Shown here: positions 16,931 to 25,757 of the stretch, one piece after another
How the letters are laid out: the number at the start of each line of letters is the position of its first letter
Numbering within the stretch: position 1 is the first letter of the stretch
Source of the DNA: Nitrospira defluvii
GTDB lineage: Bacteria; Nitrospirota; Nitrospiria; Nitrospirales; Nitrospiraceae
Length of the DNA stretch: 64,000 nt
Reading direction: 5' to 3'
NCBI GenBank assembly: GCA_011525625.1
Contig: WYAX01000020.1
Span: 186,001-250,000 of the forward strand
Made by a program: the position numbers and the translations under genes
The notes under the pieces: generated by a model
What the model saw: only the letters and a program-made list of their open reading frames with translations
What the model was told of the DNA's origin: nothing
Database searches by the model: none

Positions 16931-17737
16931 ATGTCATCGTTAGGCGCACATAACAGCGGACCGGATTCAGACGGTCCTGACGTTCCCGAACCATCCCATG
17001 CCGAAAAGGCCAGGACGTTGGTGCATCTGCAGCAGACGGGCGGGCTCTCGACCATTTCGCGCAAACAGCCCGGTTGGCCCTTCGGATCGGTCATGCCATA
17101 CGGGTTAGACGAGCAGGGGCAGCCGAGTTTTCTCATCAGTTCCATGGCGATGCACACACAGAACCTGCTCGGCGATCCCCGCGCGAGCCTGCTGGTCACG
17201 CCCCCGGAGAGTCAGCGGGATCCGCTGGGCGCAGCCAGGGTGACGCTGATGGGGTCGGTGACGAAGGTGCCAAAGGACGAGGCCGTATCGGTGCGCCAAC
17301 GGTATCTGGCTCGTCATGCGAACGCGGCCTACTGGGTCGACTTCGACGACTTTAACTTTTTCCGCATGGCCTTGGCGGACATCTATTTTGTCGGCGGGTT
17401 CGGATCGATGGGATGGGTGGCGCCGGCCGACTACATGGCGGCGGCAGTCGATCCCTTGGCCGAGACCGCTGCGGACCTCATTCGTGAGATGAATACGGCA
17501 CAACAGGAGACGCTCCTCCTGCTGGCCCGCGAATGCGGCAAGTTGGATGCCGAGCAGGCGAGTGTCACGACGATGGACCGATTGGGATTTCATCTGCGGG
17601 TCAAAACACCCGACCGCATGCAGGGCGGACGATTCGCGTTTACCGACCAGGTACGCAATGCTGAGGAAGCCCGTGCCGCGCTCGCCGATCTGGCCGCGAA
17701 GGCAAGGGCGGGAACCCAGGTGCTGCACTCTCTGTAA
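16931..17737 (+). CDS. HugZ-like pyridoxamine 5'-phosphate oxidase-fold protein
   Basis: A 268-residue protein with an FMN-binding split-barrel N-terminal domain (about residues 25-160) and a C-terminal DUF2470-like domain (about 185-265). This is the architecture of HugZ-family heme-utilisation or heme-oxygenase-like proteins. Typical stretches are GGLSTISRKQPGWPFGS, LISSMAMHTQNL, RASLLV and YFVGGFGSMGWV. Heme degradation is inferred from the family; heme ligands cannot be confirmed by reading. The start at 16931 has GAGGAGCC just upstream. Confidence 0.87.
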   Translation: MSSLGAHNSGPDSDGPDVPEPSHAEKARTLVHLQQTGGLSTISRKQPGWPFGSVMPYGLDEQGQPSFLISSMAMHTQNLLGDPRASLLVTPPESQRDPLGAARVTLMGSVTKVPKDEAVSVRQRYLARHANAAYWVDFDDFNFFRMALADIYFVGGFGSMGWVAPADYMAAAVDPLAETAADLIREMNTAQQETLLLLARECGKLDAEQASVTTMDRLGFHLRVKTPDRMQGGRFAFTDQVRNAEEARAALADLAAKARAGTQVLHSL

Positions 17738-17784
17738 CTACACGGGAGGCCCGGGACGATGATGGGTCTACCAGCCGGCCAATA

Positions 17785-18504
17785 TTATTTTCTATCGATC
17801 GCTCGCAAGATCTCCGTACGCAACGTCTGCGAATGCGGGTTCTTCACTTCGCGGCGGATGACGATGTCGGTCGGGCTGACGGGCTTACCATAGTAGGCTC
17901 GACTCCATTCATCCCGCGAGATGAGTGCCGCTCCTTCCAACGACACACCCGCGAACAGGCCCTTGGCCCGTACGAACGACAAGAGGTCCGCGCTGAGGTT
18001 GGGCGTCGTCGCGCCGGAAACGCCGGCGCCGACCGGGCCGACGGCGACCGATCCATCTGCCCCCAGTTTGAAATTACCCAGCAGCAACGAATCGACCCCG
18101 CGTTGCGTCAGAACCAGCAACACTACCTCCGACATTTGCGCGCCGAATTGAAAGCCGAAACTGGCCGCTCCCATCGTGAAGAAGGCCGGCTCGCTCCATT
18201 CGCCGGTCTTCTCGTCCTTGGCGACGAAGACGCCGCTGCCGCCGGCCGCGCCATAGATCAATGCGCCCTTCATGTATTGCGGCACAATGAACAGGCCCTT
18301 GGCGTCATGGATGTGGTCGCGAAACCAGGACATATTGGAATCGGCCAGAAAATTGGAGAGGGTCATACGCGACTGGTCTACGAGATCGCGCTGCTCGCGG
18401 TCATCCGCACGGGCGGAGGCGGCACCCGTCCAAGCGGACAGGGCAAGGAGGAGTATCAGCATAAGGCGGCAGGATCTTCGCTGACTCTGTGTGTCTGGAA
18501 TCAT
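17785..18504 (-). CDS. SYLF-domain (Ysc84/DUF500) lipid-binding protein, exported
   Basis: A 239-residue protein with an N-terminal signal peptide (hydrophobic stretch LMLILLLALSAWTGAASA) and a SYLF domain over most of the rest. Family features are KGLFIVPQY, GAAGGSGVFVAKD, SFGFQFGAQ and the C-terminal KGLFAGVSLEGA with the A-Y-Y-G segment. SYLF domains bind phosphoinositides in eukaryotes; in bacteria the proteins are periplasmic and of uncertain role. The start at 18504 is chosen because it gives a normal signal peptide, although the frame is open to 18585. It is divergent from ettA, with about 100 bases between. Confidence 0.88.
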   Translation of the reverse strand: MIPDTQSQRRSCRLMLILLLALSAWTGAASARADDREQRDLVDQSRMTLSNFLADSNMSWFRDHIHDAKGLFIVPQYMKGALIYGAAGGSGVFVAKDEKTGEWSEPAFFTMGAASFGFQFGAQMSEVVLLVLTQRGVDSLLLGNFKLGADGSVAVGPVGAGVSGATTPNLSADLLSFVRAKGLFAGVSLEGAALISRDEWSRAYYGKPVSPTDIVIRREVKNPHSQTLRTEILRAIDRK

Positions 18505-18603
18505 AGGCTGGCACCCTCGGCGCGGTTGTGAATACGGCCGGGCTTTGTTATGGTCGTCGATTGCACGCTCGAACAGACGGTTCACACTCTACTGAGGATG
18601 GCT

Positions 18604-20286
18604 ATGGCGACGAACGATAAGCAAGTGATTTTTTCACTGGTCGGGGTAGGCAAAGTCTATCCACCGAAGAAGCAGGTACTCCGCGATATCTACCTGGGTT
18701 TTTATTATGGCGCCAAGATCGGCGTTCTCGGGTTGAACGGGTCCGGGAAAAGCTCGCTGTTGAAAATCATCGCCGGCGTGGATCCCAATTATGTGGGCGA
18801 GATCACCCGTTCGAAAGGCTACACCGTCGGCTTGCTCGAGCAGGAGCCGCAGCTCGACCCCAACAAGACCGTGAAAGAAGTCGTGGAAGAAGGCAAGAAA
18901 GAACTGGTCGCCTTGCTGCACGAATACGAAGCGGTCAGCAACAGCATGGGCGACGCGAGCCCGGATGAGATGGAAAAACTCATCGACAAACAGGCGCAAC
19001 TGCAAGAAAAGATCGAAGCCGCGAACGGCTGGGAACTGGAAAGCGAGCTGGAGATCGCCATGGATGCCCTGCGCTGTCCGCCCGCCGATCAGAAGGTCGG
19101 CGTGTTGTCCGGAGGCGAAAAACGCCGTGTAGCGCTCTGCCGACTGATGATTCAAGAGCCCGACATTCTCCTGCTCGATGAGCCGACCAACCATCTCGAT
19201 GCCGAATCGGTGCAATGGTTGGAGCAGCATCTTCAGCAGTACAAAGGCACCGTCATCGCCGTCACGCACGACCGGTACTTCCTCGACAACGTTGCCGGTT
19301 GGATTTTGGAACTCGATCGCGGGCACGGCATTCCGTTTCAGGGCAACTACACCTCTTGGCTGGAACAGAAGCAGGAACGGCTGGAGAAGGAAGAGAAGGC
19401 CGAATCCAAACGGAAGAAGACGCTGGAGCACGAGTTGGAATGGATTCGGATGTCGCCGAAGGCTCGGCAATCGAAGGGCAAGGCGCGCCTCAATCGCTAT
19501 GAAGAACTGGTCAACCAAAAGCAGGACCAGCTGGCCGCCGAGCTGGAAATCTACATTCCACCGGGCCCTCGCCTGGGCGACGTGGTCGTGGAGGCGAAGG
19601 GGATCAGTAAGGCGTTCGGCGACAATGTGTTGTATGAAAATGTGGAATTCAGCCTGCCGAAGGGCGGCATCGTGGGCGTCGTCGGTCCCAACGGGGCGGG
19701 CAAGACGACCATGTTCCGCATGATCATCGGCAAGGAGAAGCCGGATACAGGCACCATCCGCATCGGCGAAACGGTCAAGTTAGGGTATGTGGACCAGGAC
19801 CGATCGCTGGATCCCAACAAAACCGTCTACGAAATCATCTCCGACGGGCAGGACACGATCATGCTGGGCAAGGCCGAGGTGAATGCGCGTGGCTACTGCG
19901 CCCGCTTCAACTTCGCCGGGACCGACCAGCAGAAAAAAGTGAAAGACCTGTCGGGCGGGGAACGCAACCGTGTGCACCTGGCTCGGATGCTGAAAGAGGG
20001 TGCGAATCTGATCATCCTCGACGAGCCGACCAACGACCTGGATGTGAATACGCTGCGCGCGCTCGAAGAAGGGTTGGAAGATTTTGCCGGCTGTGCCGTG
20101 ATCAGCAGCCACGACCGCTGGTTCCTGGACCGCATCGCCACGCACATTATGGCCTTTGAAGGCGACAGCAAGGTCGTCTGGTACGAAGGGAATTATAGCG
20201 AATACGAAGCCGATCGGAAGCGACGGCTCGGCAAAGAAGCCGACCAGCCGCACCGGATTCGGTATCGCAAGCTGACCAGGAATTAG
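18604..20286 (+). CDS. ettA: Energy-dependent translational throttle protein EttA (ABC-F)
   Basis: A 560-residue ABC-F ATPase with two nucleotide-binding domains and no membrane part. It binds the ribosomal E site and gates entry into elongation according to the ATP/ADP ratio. Both Walker A motifs ([18 protein letters not shown]), both signatures ([16 protein letters not shown]) and both Walker B motifs ([22 protein letters not shown]) are present. The EttA arm insertion lies between the first Walker A and signature, and the linker is Lys/Glu-rich. The ATG at 18604 has GAGG upstream and matches the family N-terminus ([11 protein letters not shown]). The stop codon TAG is also the first three bases of a family B repeat. 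Confidence 0.95.
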   Translation: MATNDKQVIFSLVGVGKVYPPKKQVLRDIYLGFYYGAKIGVLGLNGSGKSSLLKIIAGVDPNYVGEITRSKGYTVGLLEQEPQLDPNKTVKEVVEEGKKELVALLHEYEAVSNSMGDASPDEMEKLIDKQAQLQEKIEAANGWELESELEIAMDALRCPPADQKVGVLSGGEKRRVALCRLMIQEPDILLLDEPTNHLDAESVQWLEQHLQQYKGTVIAVTHDRYFLDNVAGWILELDRGHGIPFQGNYTSWLEQKQERLEKEEKAESKRKKTLEHELEWIRMSPKARQSKGKARLNRYEELVNQKQDQLAAELEIYIPPGPRLGDVVVEAKGISKAFGDNVLYENVEFSLPKGGIVGVVGPNGAGKTTMFRMIIGKEKPDTGTIRIGETVKLGYVDQDRSLDPNKTVYEIISDGQDTIMLGKAEVNARGYCARFNFAGTDQQKKVKDLSGGERNRVHLARMLKEGANLIILDEPTNDLDVNTLRALEEGLEDFAGCAVISSHDRWFLDRIATHIMAFEGDSKVVWYEGNYSEYEADRKRRLGKEADQPHRIRYRKLTRN

Positions 20287-20410
20287 CCCGCATGATTCAT
20301 GAGCACTTCTGCTGCAATCGCCGAGTCACTGCTACGACGGGCCTTCGGCCAGCGGGCTCGCTACGTGACTCGACGATTTCGCGACGAACCGTCATGAATC
20401 TTCGGGCTAA
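20284..20410 (+). repeat. Palindromic repeat, family B copy 1
   Basis: A 127-base imperfect palindrome whose outer arms are TAGCCCGCATGATTCATGA and TCATGAATCTTCGGGCTA. The first three bases are the stop codon of ettA. It matches, in direct comparison, the minus-strand reading of 50135-50287 (TAGCCCGCATTATTGATGA, CACTTCTGC, CTCGCCGA-like and CGGGCTCGC segments). A family A element follows at once. Confidence 0.75.
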
Positions 20411-20494
20411 CAGGCTGTTGAAAAGGGTTGCCGGCAGCGTCCTCAGTCGGCGTGCTTCCTGCGGCCCTGCCGGACAACCCTTTTGAACAGTCTG
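20411..20494 (+). repeat. Palindromic repeat, family A-like copy 2 (short)
   Basis: CAGGCTGTTGAAAAGGGTTG and CAACCCTTTTGAACAGTCTG form the arms of an 84-base inverted repeat with a GC-rich loop. It begins directly after the end of the family B element, as CTAA-CAGGCTG, the same junction as at 23389. Confidence 0.65.
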
Positions 20495-20579
20495 CGATCG
20501 CCAGTTCAGGGGACTGGTTCGTGACCGCTTTTCTTCTCAGCCGCACATCCATTCACCGCATTGCGTCGTAGATTCACAC

Positions 20580-21836
20580 ATGAGCATGGTACTGGGACGC
20601 TCCCTCGGTTATTGCCTCGCGACGCTGCTGCTGATCTCTCCTGCATGTACGACGCTTGATCCTCCTCGGGCCGTCTCGCCTGATCTTCGCCCGGCTCCGA
20701 CGAGAGCCACACTACAGTTGGGACAGAAGGAATTGGCGGATGGCCGGTTCGTCGGGTTGGCCTTCTCCGGCGGGGGCAGCCGCGCGGCCGTCTTCGGGGC
20801 GGCCGTCATGAAGGAATTGGACCGCCTGGGGCTGCTGCAGCAAGTCGATGTGTTGTCCGCGGTGTCCGGCGGCGCCTTGCCTGCCGCAGCCTATGCCCTG
20901 GAGGGTTATCGGGACTTGAATTTTCAGAACGGGTTCGTCGAACAGATCGGGCGCGATATTCAAGGCGCAGCAGCGGGGCCTTGGTACCAAGTGCCCCGCA
21001 ACCTGCTCCGCTATTCCTTCAAAGACACCATACCCGCCGAACCGGTGATTCGCGCCTTGGACGACCAACTGTTTCACGGCGCCACCTTCGCCGACCTCAA
21101 TCCTTCGCGGCCGATCTTGCTGTTGAACGCCACGGATGCCCTGACCGGCGATCCCCTGATCATTGCCGAGGAACGGTTTGCGTCGTTGGGCATCCCGTTG
21201 GGGCCGTTCAGTATTGCCCGGGCCGTCTATATGTCTGCGGCCTATCCCGGCCTGCTGGAACCCTTAGCGCTGACCGACGGACGCACAGGCACGAACGGCA
21301 CGGCTACCGATCCGGTCCTAGCCTATGACGGAGGCGCCGCCGACAATCTGGGTATTCGAACGCTCATACATGTGGTGGAGGAAACTCTGTCGGAGCAGCC
21401 GATGGCGGATCGTTTCCCGCAGGGCTGCCTGGTCATCTCCATCGATGCCACGAGCCGCCCGAGGAACGAGGCGAACACACCGCTCTCCGCTGCCGCGGCC
21501 TTGCTCAGAGGCCACCGTCGCCATGTATTGGAGCTCGTCGGTATTCCGGCCGCTCAGCAAGACCGAGCGATGTTCGGCACCTTTCGGGTCGGTCAGAACG
21601 GAAGCGGAGGGATCTGCCGATTTTGGCATGTGGCATTGCGCCAGTTACCGGACAGTGATCCATTAGGCGAGCACGTCACACACATCACCACGAATCTGGG
21701 CTTGTCGGCTGAAGATCAGGCTGCGTTGCTGACCGCCGCCGCCCGGCTTGTGGCGAAGGGGCGCCAGGAGATGAACGGAACGGGCGGCTGGGCCGGTTTT
21801 CTTGAGACCAAGCCGGCGTTGTTCTCCCATCCATGA
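20580..21836 (+). CDS. Patatin-like phospholipase lipoprotein
   Basis: A 418-residue lipoprotein (lipobox LISPAC near residue 24) with a patatin phospholipase domain. The oxyanion loop is FSGGGSRAA, the nucleophile Ser is in LSAVSGGALPAA, and the catalytic Asp is in YDGGAADNLG, completing a Ser-Asp dyad. It probably acts on phospholipids or related esters at the periplasmic face of a membrane. The start at 20580 (ATG) gives the signal peptide; an ATG two codons later is possible. The stop overlaps the next gene by four bases (ATGA), so it may be co-transcribed with the two SDR genes. Confidence 0.88.
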   Translation: MSMVLGRSLGYCLATLLLISPACTTLDPPRAVSPDLRPAPTRATLQLGQKELADGRFVGLAFSGGGSRAAVFGAAVMKELDRLGLLQQVDVLSAVSGGALPAAAYALEGYRDLNFQNGFVEQIGRDIQGAAAGPWYQVPRNLLRYSFKDTIPAEPVIRALDDQLFHGATFADLNPSRPILLLNATDALTGDPLIIAEERFASLGIPLGPFSIARAVYMSAAYPGLLEPLALTDGRTGTNGTATDPVLAYDGGAADNLGIRTLIHVVEETLSEQPMADRFPQGCLVISIDATSRPRNEANTPLSAAAALLRGHRRHVLELVGIPAAQQDRAMFGTFRVGQNGSGGICRFWHVALRQLPDSDPLGEHVTHITTNLGLSAEDQAALLTAAARLVAKGRQEMNGTGGWAGFLETKPALFSHP

Positions 21837-22507
21837 CGCACCCCATCGTTCAGCAGCCTGTGTTTGTCACCGGCGCCACGGGATACCTAGGCGCCCGACT
21901 CATTCCGTTGTTGCTCCAACGTGGCCATCACGTCACGGCTTTGGCTCGCGAGAAGTCTCTCAAGAACGTTCCAGCCGGCTGTCGGGTTGTGACTGGTAAT
22001 CCGTTACATGCGGACACGTTCGCGGAATCTGTGCGGGGATGCGATACGCTGGTTCAACTGGTCGGCGTGCCCAAACCGTCACCCTGGAAAGGGGCGCAGT
22101 TCCGCGCGATCGATGGGCCTTCCGCCATGGCAGCGGTGCGAGCCGCTGCTTCAACCGGGGTGCACCACTTTGTTTACGTCAGCGTCGCCCATCCCGCGCC
22201 CATCATGCACGACTACCTCGTCGTACGTCGTGAGTGTGAAGCAGCCATCGCGCGAGCTGGGTTGATCGCCACCATCCTTCGCCCCTGGTATATTCTCGGC
22301 CCCGGGCATTGGTGGCCCTTGGCGCTGAAGCCGGTCTATCGTGTCCTGGAACGGGTGCCTGCGACAAGGGAGTCCGCCATGCGCTTGGGATTGGTCACGA
22401 TTCGGGAGATGCTCGCGGCCCTGTTGTGGTCCATCGAGCACCCCCCGGTGAAGACCAGGCTCATCGAGGTGCCGGAGATCAGGCGTCTGGCACGGAGCGA
22501 GACATGA
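21833..22507 (+). CDS. NAD(P)-binding epimerase/NmrA-type protein
   Basis: A 224-residue atypical short-chain dehydrogenase (NAD(P)-dependent epimerase or NmrA-like). The dinucleotide motif is VTGATGYLGARL near the N-terminus, the acidic or polar strand end follows, and LVQLVGVPKPS and FVYVSVAHPAP are typical of complex-I-assembly (NDUFA9-like) and NmrA-like members. The usual YxxxK is replaced by an unusual arrangement (DYLVVRRECE), so it may be a non-catalytic or altered family member. It overlaps the patatin gene upstream and the RmlD-like gene downstream. Confidence 0.8.
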   Translation: MTHPIVQQPVFVTGATGYLGARLIPLLLQRGHHVTALAREKSLKNVPAGCRVVTGNPLHADTFAESVRGCDTLVQLVGVPKPSPWKGAQFRAIDGPSAMAAVRAAASTGVHHFVYVSVAHPAPIMHDYLVVRRECEAAIARAGLIATILRPWYILGPGHWWPLALKPVYRVLERVPATRESAMRLGLVTIREMLAALLWSIEHPPVKTRLIEVPEIRRLARSET

Positions 22508-23388
22508 AACCGGTGGCACTCGTTACCGGTGCCGCCGGACTGATCGGTGGCTATCTCGTCAGAACGGCTCCGCGCTGGGTGCCCGATTGGGATGTACGAG
22601 GCGTGACCAGGGACGAGGTCGATCTCACCGATCACGGGCAGGTGGAACGACTCTGGAATCGTCACCGTCCGGATCTGGTCATTCACTGCGCGGCGTTAAG
22701 CCGAACCGGTCTCTGTGAGCAGGAGCCCGAGCGGGCCCGGCAGATCAACGTCGAGGCGACCAGGTCCCTGGCCGACCTCGCGAAAGACGTGCCCTTCATC
22801 TTCCTCTCTACCGATCAAGTCTTCGACGGCGCGAAGGGGCAGTATGTCGAAACCGATGCCGTCCGTCCGCTGAATGTCTACGGGAAGACGAAGGCTGAGG
22901 CGGAGCAGGTGGTGCTCGCGAATCCAGCCCATGCGGTGGTGCGCATCGCGCTGACGGCGGGAACGTCACCGACGCGCGACCGGAGTTTCGTCGAAGATAT
23001 GGTGCGGACGGCGGCGAAGGGCACCATGATGACGCTCTTTACGGACGAGTTTCGCTGTCCGTTGCCGGCGGGTGCCTTGGTGCGGGCGCTCTGGGAAATC
23101 GGACTCCAGGGACGACCGGGTCTCTATCACCTGGGCGGTCGTGAGCGGCTGTCGCGCTGGGAGATCGGGGAGTTGCTGGCGGCGCGATTTCCGGAATTGC
23201 GGTCTTCGATCCGGCCCGGTTCGGTTGCCGATTACCAGGGTCCGCCACGCCCGCCGGATTTGTCGATGTGCAGTGACACGATCCAGGCGCTTCTGTCCTT
23301 CCGCCTGCCGGGCTTTCGCCAGTGGCTGACGGAGAAACCGTCGAATGGCGGCGATCCTTGGGACGATCCTTCTGCGGTGGCGCGCTAA
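22504..23388 (+). CDS. RmlD-like SDR family sugar nucleotide reductase
   Basis: A 294-residue extended SDR protein similar to dTDP-4-dehydrorhamnose reductase (RmlD). It has VTGAAGLIGGYL at the N-terminus, DLTDHGQVERLW, IHCAALSRTGLCE, STDQVFDG and the catalytic YGKTK. C-terminal substrate-binding stretches include FRCPLPAGALVRALWEI and YHLGGRERLSRWE. No other rhamnose genes adjoin, so the exact substrate is uncertain. The start at 22504 overlaps the preceding stop (ATGA). The frame is open further upstream, but only as a shadow of the previous gene. A family A repeat begins at the base after its TAA. Confidence 0.85.
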   Translation: MKPVALVTGAAGLIGGYLVRTAPRWVPDWDVRGVTRDEVDLTDHGQVERLWNRHRPDLVIHCAALSRTGLCEQEPERARQINVEATRSLADLAKDVPFIFLSTDQVFDGAKGQYVETDAVRPLNVYGKTKAEAEQVVLANPAHAVVRIALTAGTSPTRDRSFVEDMVRTAAKGTMMTLFTDEFRCPLPAGALVRALWEIGLQGRPGLYHLGGRERLSRWEIGELLAARFPELRSSIRPGSVADYQGPPRPPDLSMCSDTIQALLSFRLPGFRQWLTEKPSNGGDPWDDPSAVAR

Positions 23389-23588
23389 CAGGCTGCGGAA
23401 CCACTCGTGTGTTGCCCAATACGCTCGGATCCCCTCATGCGCCGTATCGGTAGCAGAATACCCCGCAGGATGCGCACAAAGGCCGTCCAGCAAGGCCGCA
23501 GCGAGCGACGTGGCGAATCGTACTCACGCCGTACGGTGAGCCGCTGAGGGATGGGAGCACGCCGCTGACGGACGTTTTCCGCATCCTG
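23389..23588 (+). repeat. Palindromic repeat, family A-like copy 3 (long, degenerate)
   Basis: Arms CAGGCTGCGGAA and TTCCGCATCCTG enclose about 175 bases, including CAAGGCCG and GTACGGTGAGC segments. The element starts at the first base after the TAA of the RmlD-like gene and ends six bases before the stop of the convergent cytochrome c gene. Confidence 0.6.
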
Positions 23589-23593
23589 CTCAA

Positions 23594-23953
23594 TCAATGC
23601 GGAAGCGTGCGAATGTAGGCTAACACACTCTGGATGTCGCGGTCGGAGAGGAGTCCCTTCCAGGAGGGCATGTTCGGTTTGCCCTCATGGATGGTAGTGA
23701 GCAACGCGCTGTCCGATTTCTTCCTGGTCGCGGGTGCCGTCAGGTTCGCCGGATCCGCACCGAGCAACTTATACCCATCGCCTTTTCCCTCAGGACCGTG
23801 ACAACCGGCGCAGTGTCGGCTGAAGATGCGTTTGCCTTTGGAACTCTCCGGTGTCTTCGTGCCGGCGGCGCCACTCGCCTCCGAGGGAATACCGGACCAG
23901 CCGATGCATGCCACGATGATCATCACGATGCCCACGACACCCGCCTTCACCAT
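23594..23953 (-). CDS. Class I c-type cytochrome
   Basis: A 119-residue exported monoheme cytochrome c. It has a signal peptide (hydrophobic stretch to about residue 30), heme motif CAGCH near residue 50, a family-typical GPEGKGDG after it, and an axial Met in KPNMPSWKG. The C-terminal helix ALAYIRTLPH is usual. It would act in periplasmic electron transfer, partner unknown. The start at 23953 has GGAGGGG seven bases upstream, better than the ATG four codons earlier. No oxidase genes adjoin. Confidence 0.9.
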   Translation of the reverse strand: MVKAGVVGIVMIIVACIGWSGIPSEASGAAGTKTPESSKGKRIFSRHCAGCHGPEGKGDGYKLLGADPANLTAPATRKKSDSALLTTIHEGKPNMPSWKGLLSDRDIQSVLAYIRTLPH

Positions 23954-24139
23954 AGTCCCCTCCATACCGATCCTTCATCTTGCAGCGTAGGGCCTCGGGC
24001 ATCATACCGCCGGGCGGCGGACAATACCAAGACCATCTGCACTGGCCCCCTGGTGTCGCCGCCGGCAATCATCATAGTACAATCGCTGCATCACATCCTG
24101 CGCGCCCTGTGCACGCGGTGTACGTCCGGGGCCCATCGC

Positions 24140-24940
24140 ATGTCGCCGACGGATCCACTCTCCCTCCTCCTCACCGCCTGGGTTGCCTCGGCGATCCTCA
24201 TGGTCGGACTTTGGCTGCTTGAGCGCCGCCTGCAGCATCTGTCGATTGCCGATGTCGGGTGGTGTTACGGATTGGCCTTGGTGGTGTTGTGGTACGCCAG
24301 TGCTGCTCCTGGTGAACCGGCCAGGCGGACGCTGGTCGCTCTGTTGGTTCTATTGTACGCCGTGCGCTTGGGTACGCATGTGCTCATCGATCGGTTGTGG
24401 GGGAAATCGGAGGACGGCCGCTACCGCGCTCTGCGCGTGCAATGGGGCGAGCAGGGCTCAACTCGCCGGTTCTGGTATTTTCAACTGCAAGCTGCGGCCA
24501 TCGTGTGGTTCTCACTTCCTCCGCTGATCGTCATGCAGAATCCCCATCCGCCCTTTCATCTCATGGAGCTACTGGGTGTACTGCTCTGGGTGGTCGCAGT
24601 GACCGGGGAGGCAGTCGCCGATTGGCAGTTGGCGTCGTTTCGAGGGCAGCCCTGGAACAGGGATCGTGTGTGCCGGGAGGGCCTCTGGTACTACTCGCGC
24701 CATCCCAATTACTTTTTCGAATGGCTGCACTGGTGGAGTTATGTGGTGATGGGGTTGGCGAGTCCGCTGGGCAATTGGGGGCTGACGCTGATCGGCCCGC
24801 TGACGATGGGGTGGGCGCTCCTGAAAGTCACCGGCATTCCCTGGACGGAGACGCAGACCATGAAAAGCCGTGGTCGAGAGTATGCGGAGTATCAGCGTAC
24901 GACGAATGCGTTTATTCCCTGGCCTCCGCGTCGGCTCTAG
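24140..24940 (+). CDS. DUF1295 (steroid 5-alpha-reductase-like) membrane protein
   Basis: A 266-residue protein with about six membrane segments. The C-terminal region has the family hallmark GLWYYSRHPNYFFEWLHWW, followed by GREYAEYQRTTNAFIPWPP. This is the DUF1295 group, related to isoprenylcysteine methyltransferase and steroid reductase-like membrane enzymes. The substrate of bacterial members is generally not known. The start at 24140 begins just before the first membrane segment. The frame stays open upstream to 23687, but that part is antisense to the cytochrome gene. Confidence 0.85.
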   Translation: MSPTDPLSLLLTAWVASAILMVGLWLLERRLQHLSIADVGWCYGLALVVLWYASAAPGEPARRTLVALLVLLYAVRLGTHVLIDRLWGKSEDGRYRALRVQWGEQGSTRRFWYFQLQAAAIVWFSLPPLIVMQNPHPPFHLMELLGVLLWVVAVTGEAVADWQLASFRGQPWNRDRVCREGLWYYSRHPNYFFEWLHWWSYVVMGLASPLGNWGLTLIGPLTMGWALLKVTGIPWTETQTMKSRGREYAEYQRTTNAFIPWPPRRL

Positions 24941-24959
24941 CTGCGAGCCTCTCCGGGGG

Positions 24960-25181
24960 TCACTTGCCGGCGAGTTCAGCCAATCGCGCACGAGCCGTCT
25001 TGGCGGCGGGGCTGTCGGGATACTGGCGGACGATGTTCTCGTACAGTTCCCTGGCGTGGACCAGGTTGGTTTGGCGCTCCTCGAACTGAGCGGTTTCCAA
25101 CCATTGTGTCGCCTGATCCGGGCCGCAGCCCGATCCGAACAGCCCCACGGTGATTGCCATCCAGGCGAATGATCTCGTCAT
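24960..25181 (-). CDS. Small lipoprotein with a TPR-like hairpin, 73 aa
   Basis: The signal peptide ends in lipobox LFGSGC, and the mature part is one helix hairpin (FEERQTNLVHARELYENIV, then PDSPAAKTARARLAEL) resembling a single TPR or YfiO-like unit. The start at 25181 is preferred to longer options because AAGGAA lies nine bases upstream and it opens the signal peptide. Function unknown; envelope-located. Confidence 0.78.
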   Translation of the reverse strand: MTRSFAWMAITVGLFGSGCGPDQATQWLETAQFEERQTNLVHARELYENIVRQYPDSPAAKTARARLAELAGK

Positions 25182-25295
25182 GCGATCGGTTCCTTTCACG
25201 ACTGTCCGGCGCGGCGCATGCTGCGCTGGCGATTGCCGCAGTCTGTCGCAAGTACGCACAGGTTTCAAGACGATGGAAGCGGCACCCTGGTTCCG

Positions 25296-25607
25296 TTACG
25301 AGGTGTGTTCCTCACGGATGCCGAAGCGGGGGGAGGTAATGCCTTCGCTGCGGCAGCGAGGGCAGCGGCTGGGTCTCGTCAGCCTGGTGCGGTCGCGGAA
25401 CGTATAGGTGCAGTCCTGGCAGGTCGAGGGCTCCAGCACAAATGTTCGCGCCGGATCGCGAGCGAGCGTTTTGACGATGTGCGTCAGGTGGTCCTCCACG
25501 TGGCGCTCGGGCATGCCGAGCAGCTGGGCCAGTTGGTGGGAAGACAGCAACGTACCCGTCAGCAGCGCGATCATTCGGCGTCGGGGCGTCTGTTCCTGCG
25601 AGGTCAT
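25296..25607 (-). CDS. HTH/Zn-ribbon transcriptional regulator (COG3357-like)
   Basis: A 103-residue protein with an N-terminal winged helix-turn-helix (LSSHQLAQLLGMPERHVEDHLTHIV, residues about 20-45, written here as two motifs: LSSHQLAQLLGM and HVEDHLTHIV) and a C-terminal zinc ribbon with CQDC and CPRC pairs. This arrangement corresponds to predicted regulators in COG3357. It is a DNA-binding protein by inference. Its target is unknown; it diverges from tldD with about 150 bases between and might control itself or that gene pair. Confidence 0.8.
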   Translation of the reverse strand: MTSQEQTPRRRMIALLTGTLLSSHQLAQLLGMPERHVEDHLTHIVKTLARDPARTFVLEPSTCQDCTYTFRDRTRLTRPSRCPRCRSEGITSPRFGIREEHTS

Positions 25608-25705
25608 GCGCGAGCATTTTAGCAGGAGGCACGACAGGTCCTCCAGCGCGCCGCCTCGCGCCGAGCACGGGCTGATGAAAAGGCAGGCAGCGGTCGACGC
25701 GATCT

Positions 25706-25714
25706 TGGTATACT
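25706..25714 (+). promoter_or_regulatory. Putative extended -10 promoter of tldD
   Basis: TGGTATACT is an extended -10 element (TGn-TATACT) 43 bases before the tldD ATG. No good -35 box lies at the matching distance, which is usual for extended -10 promoters. Confidence 0.4.
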
Positions 25715-25757
25715 ACGCACGATTGCTTGTACGTGCCCCGCAACCAGAGATGCTGCG

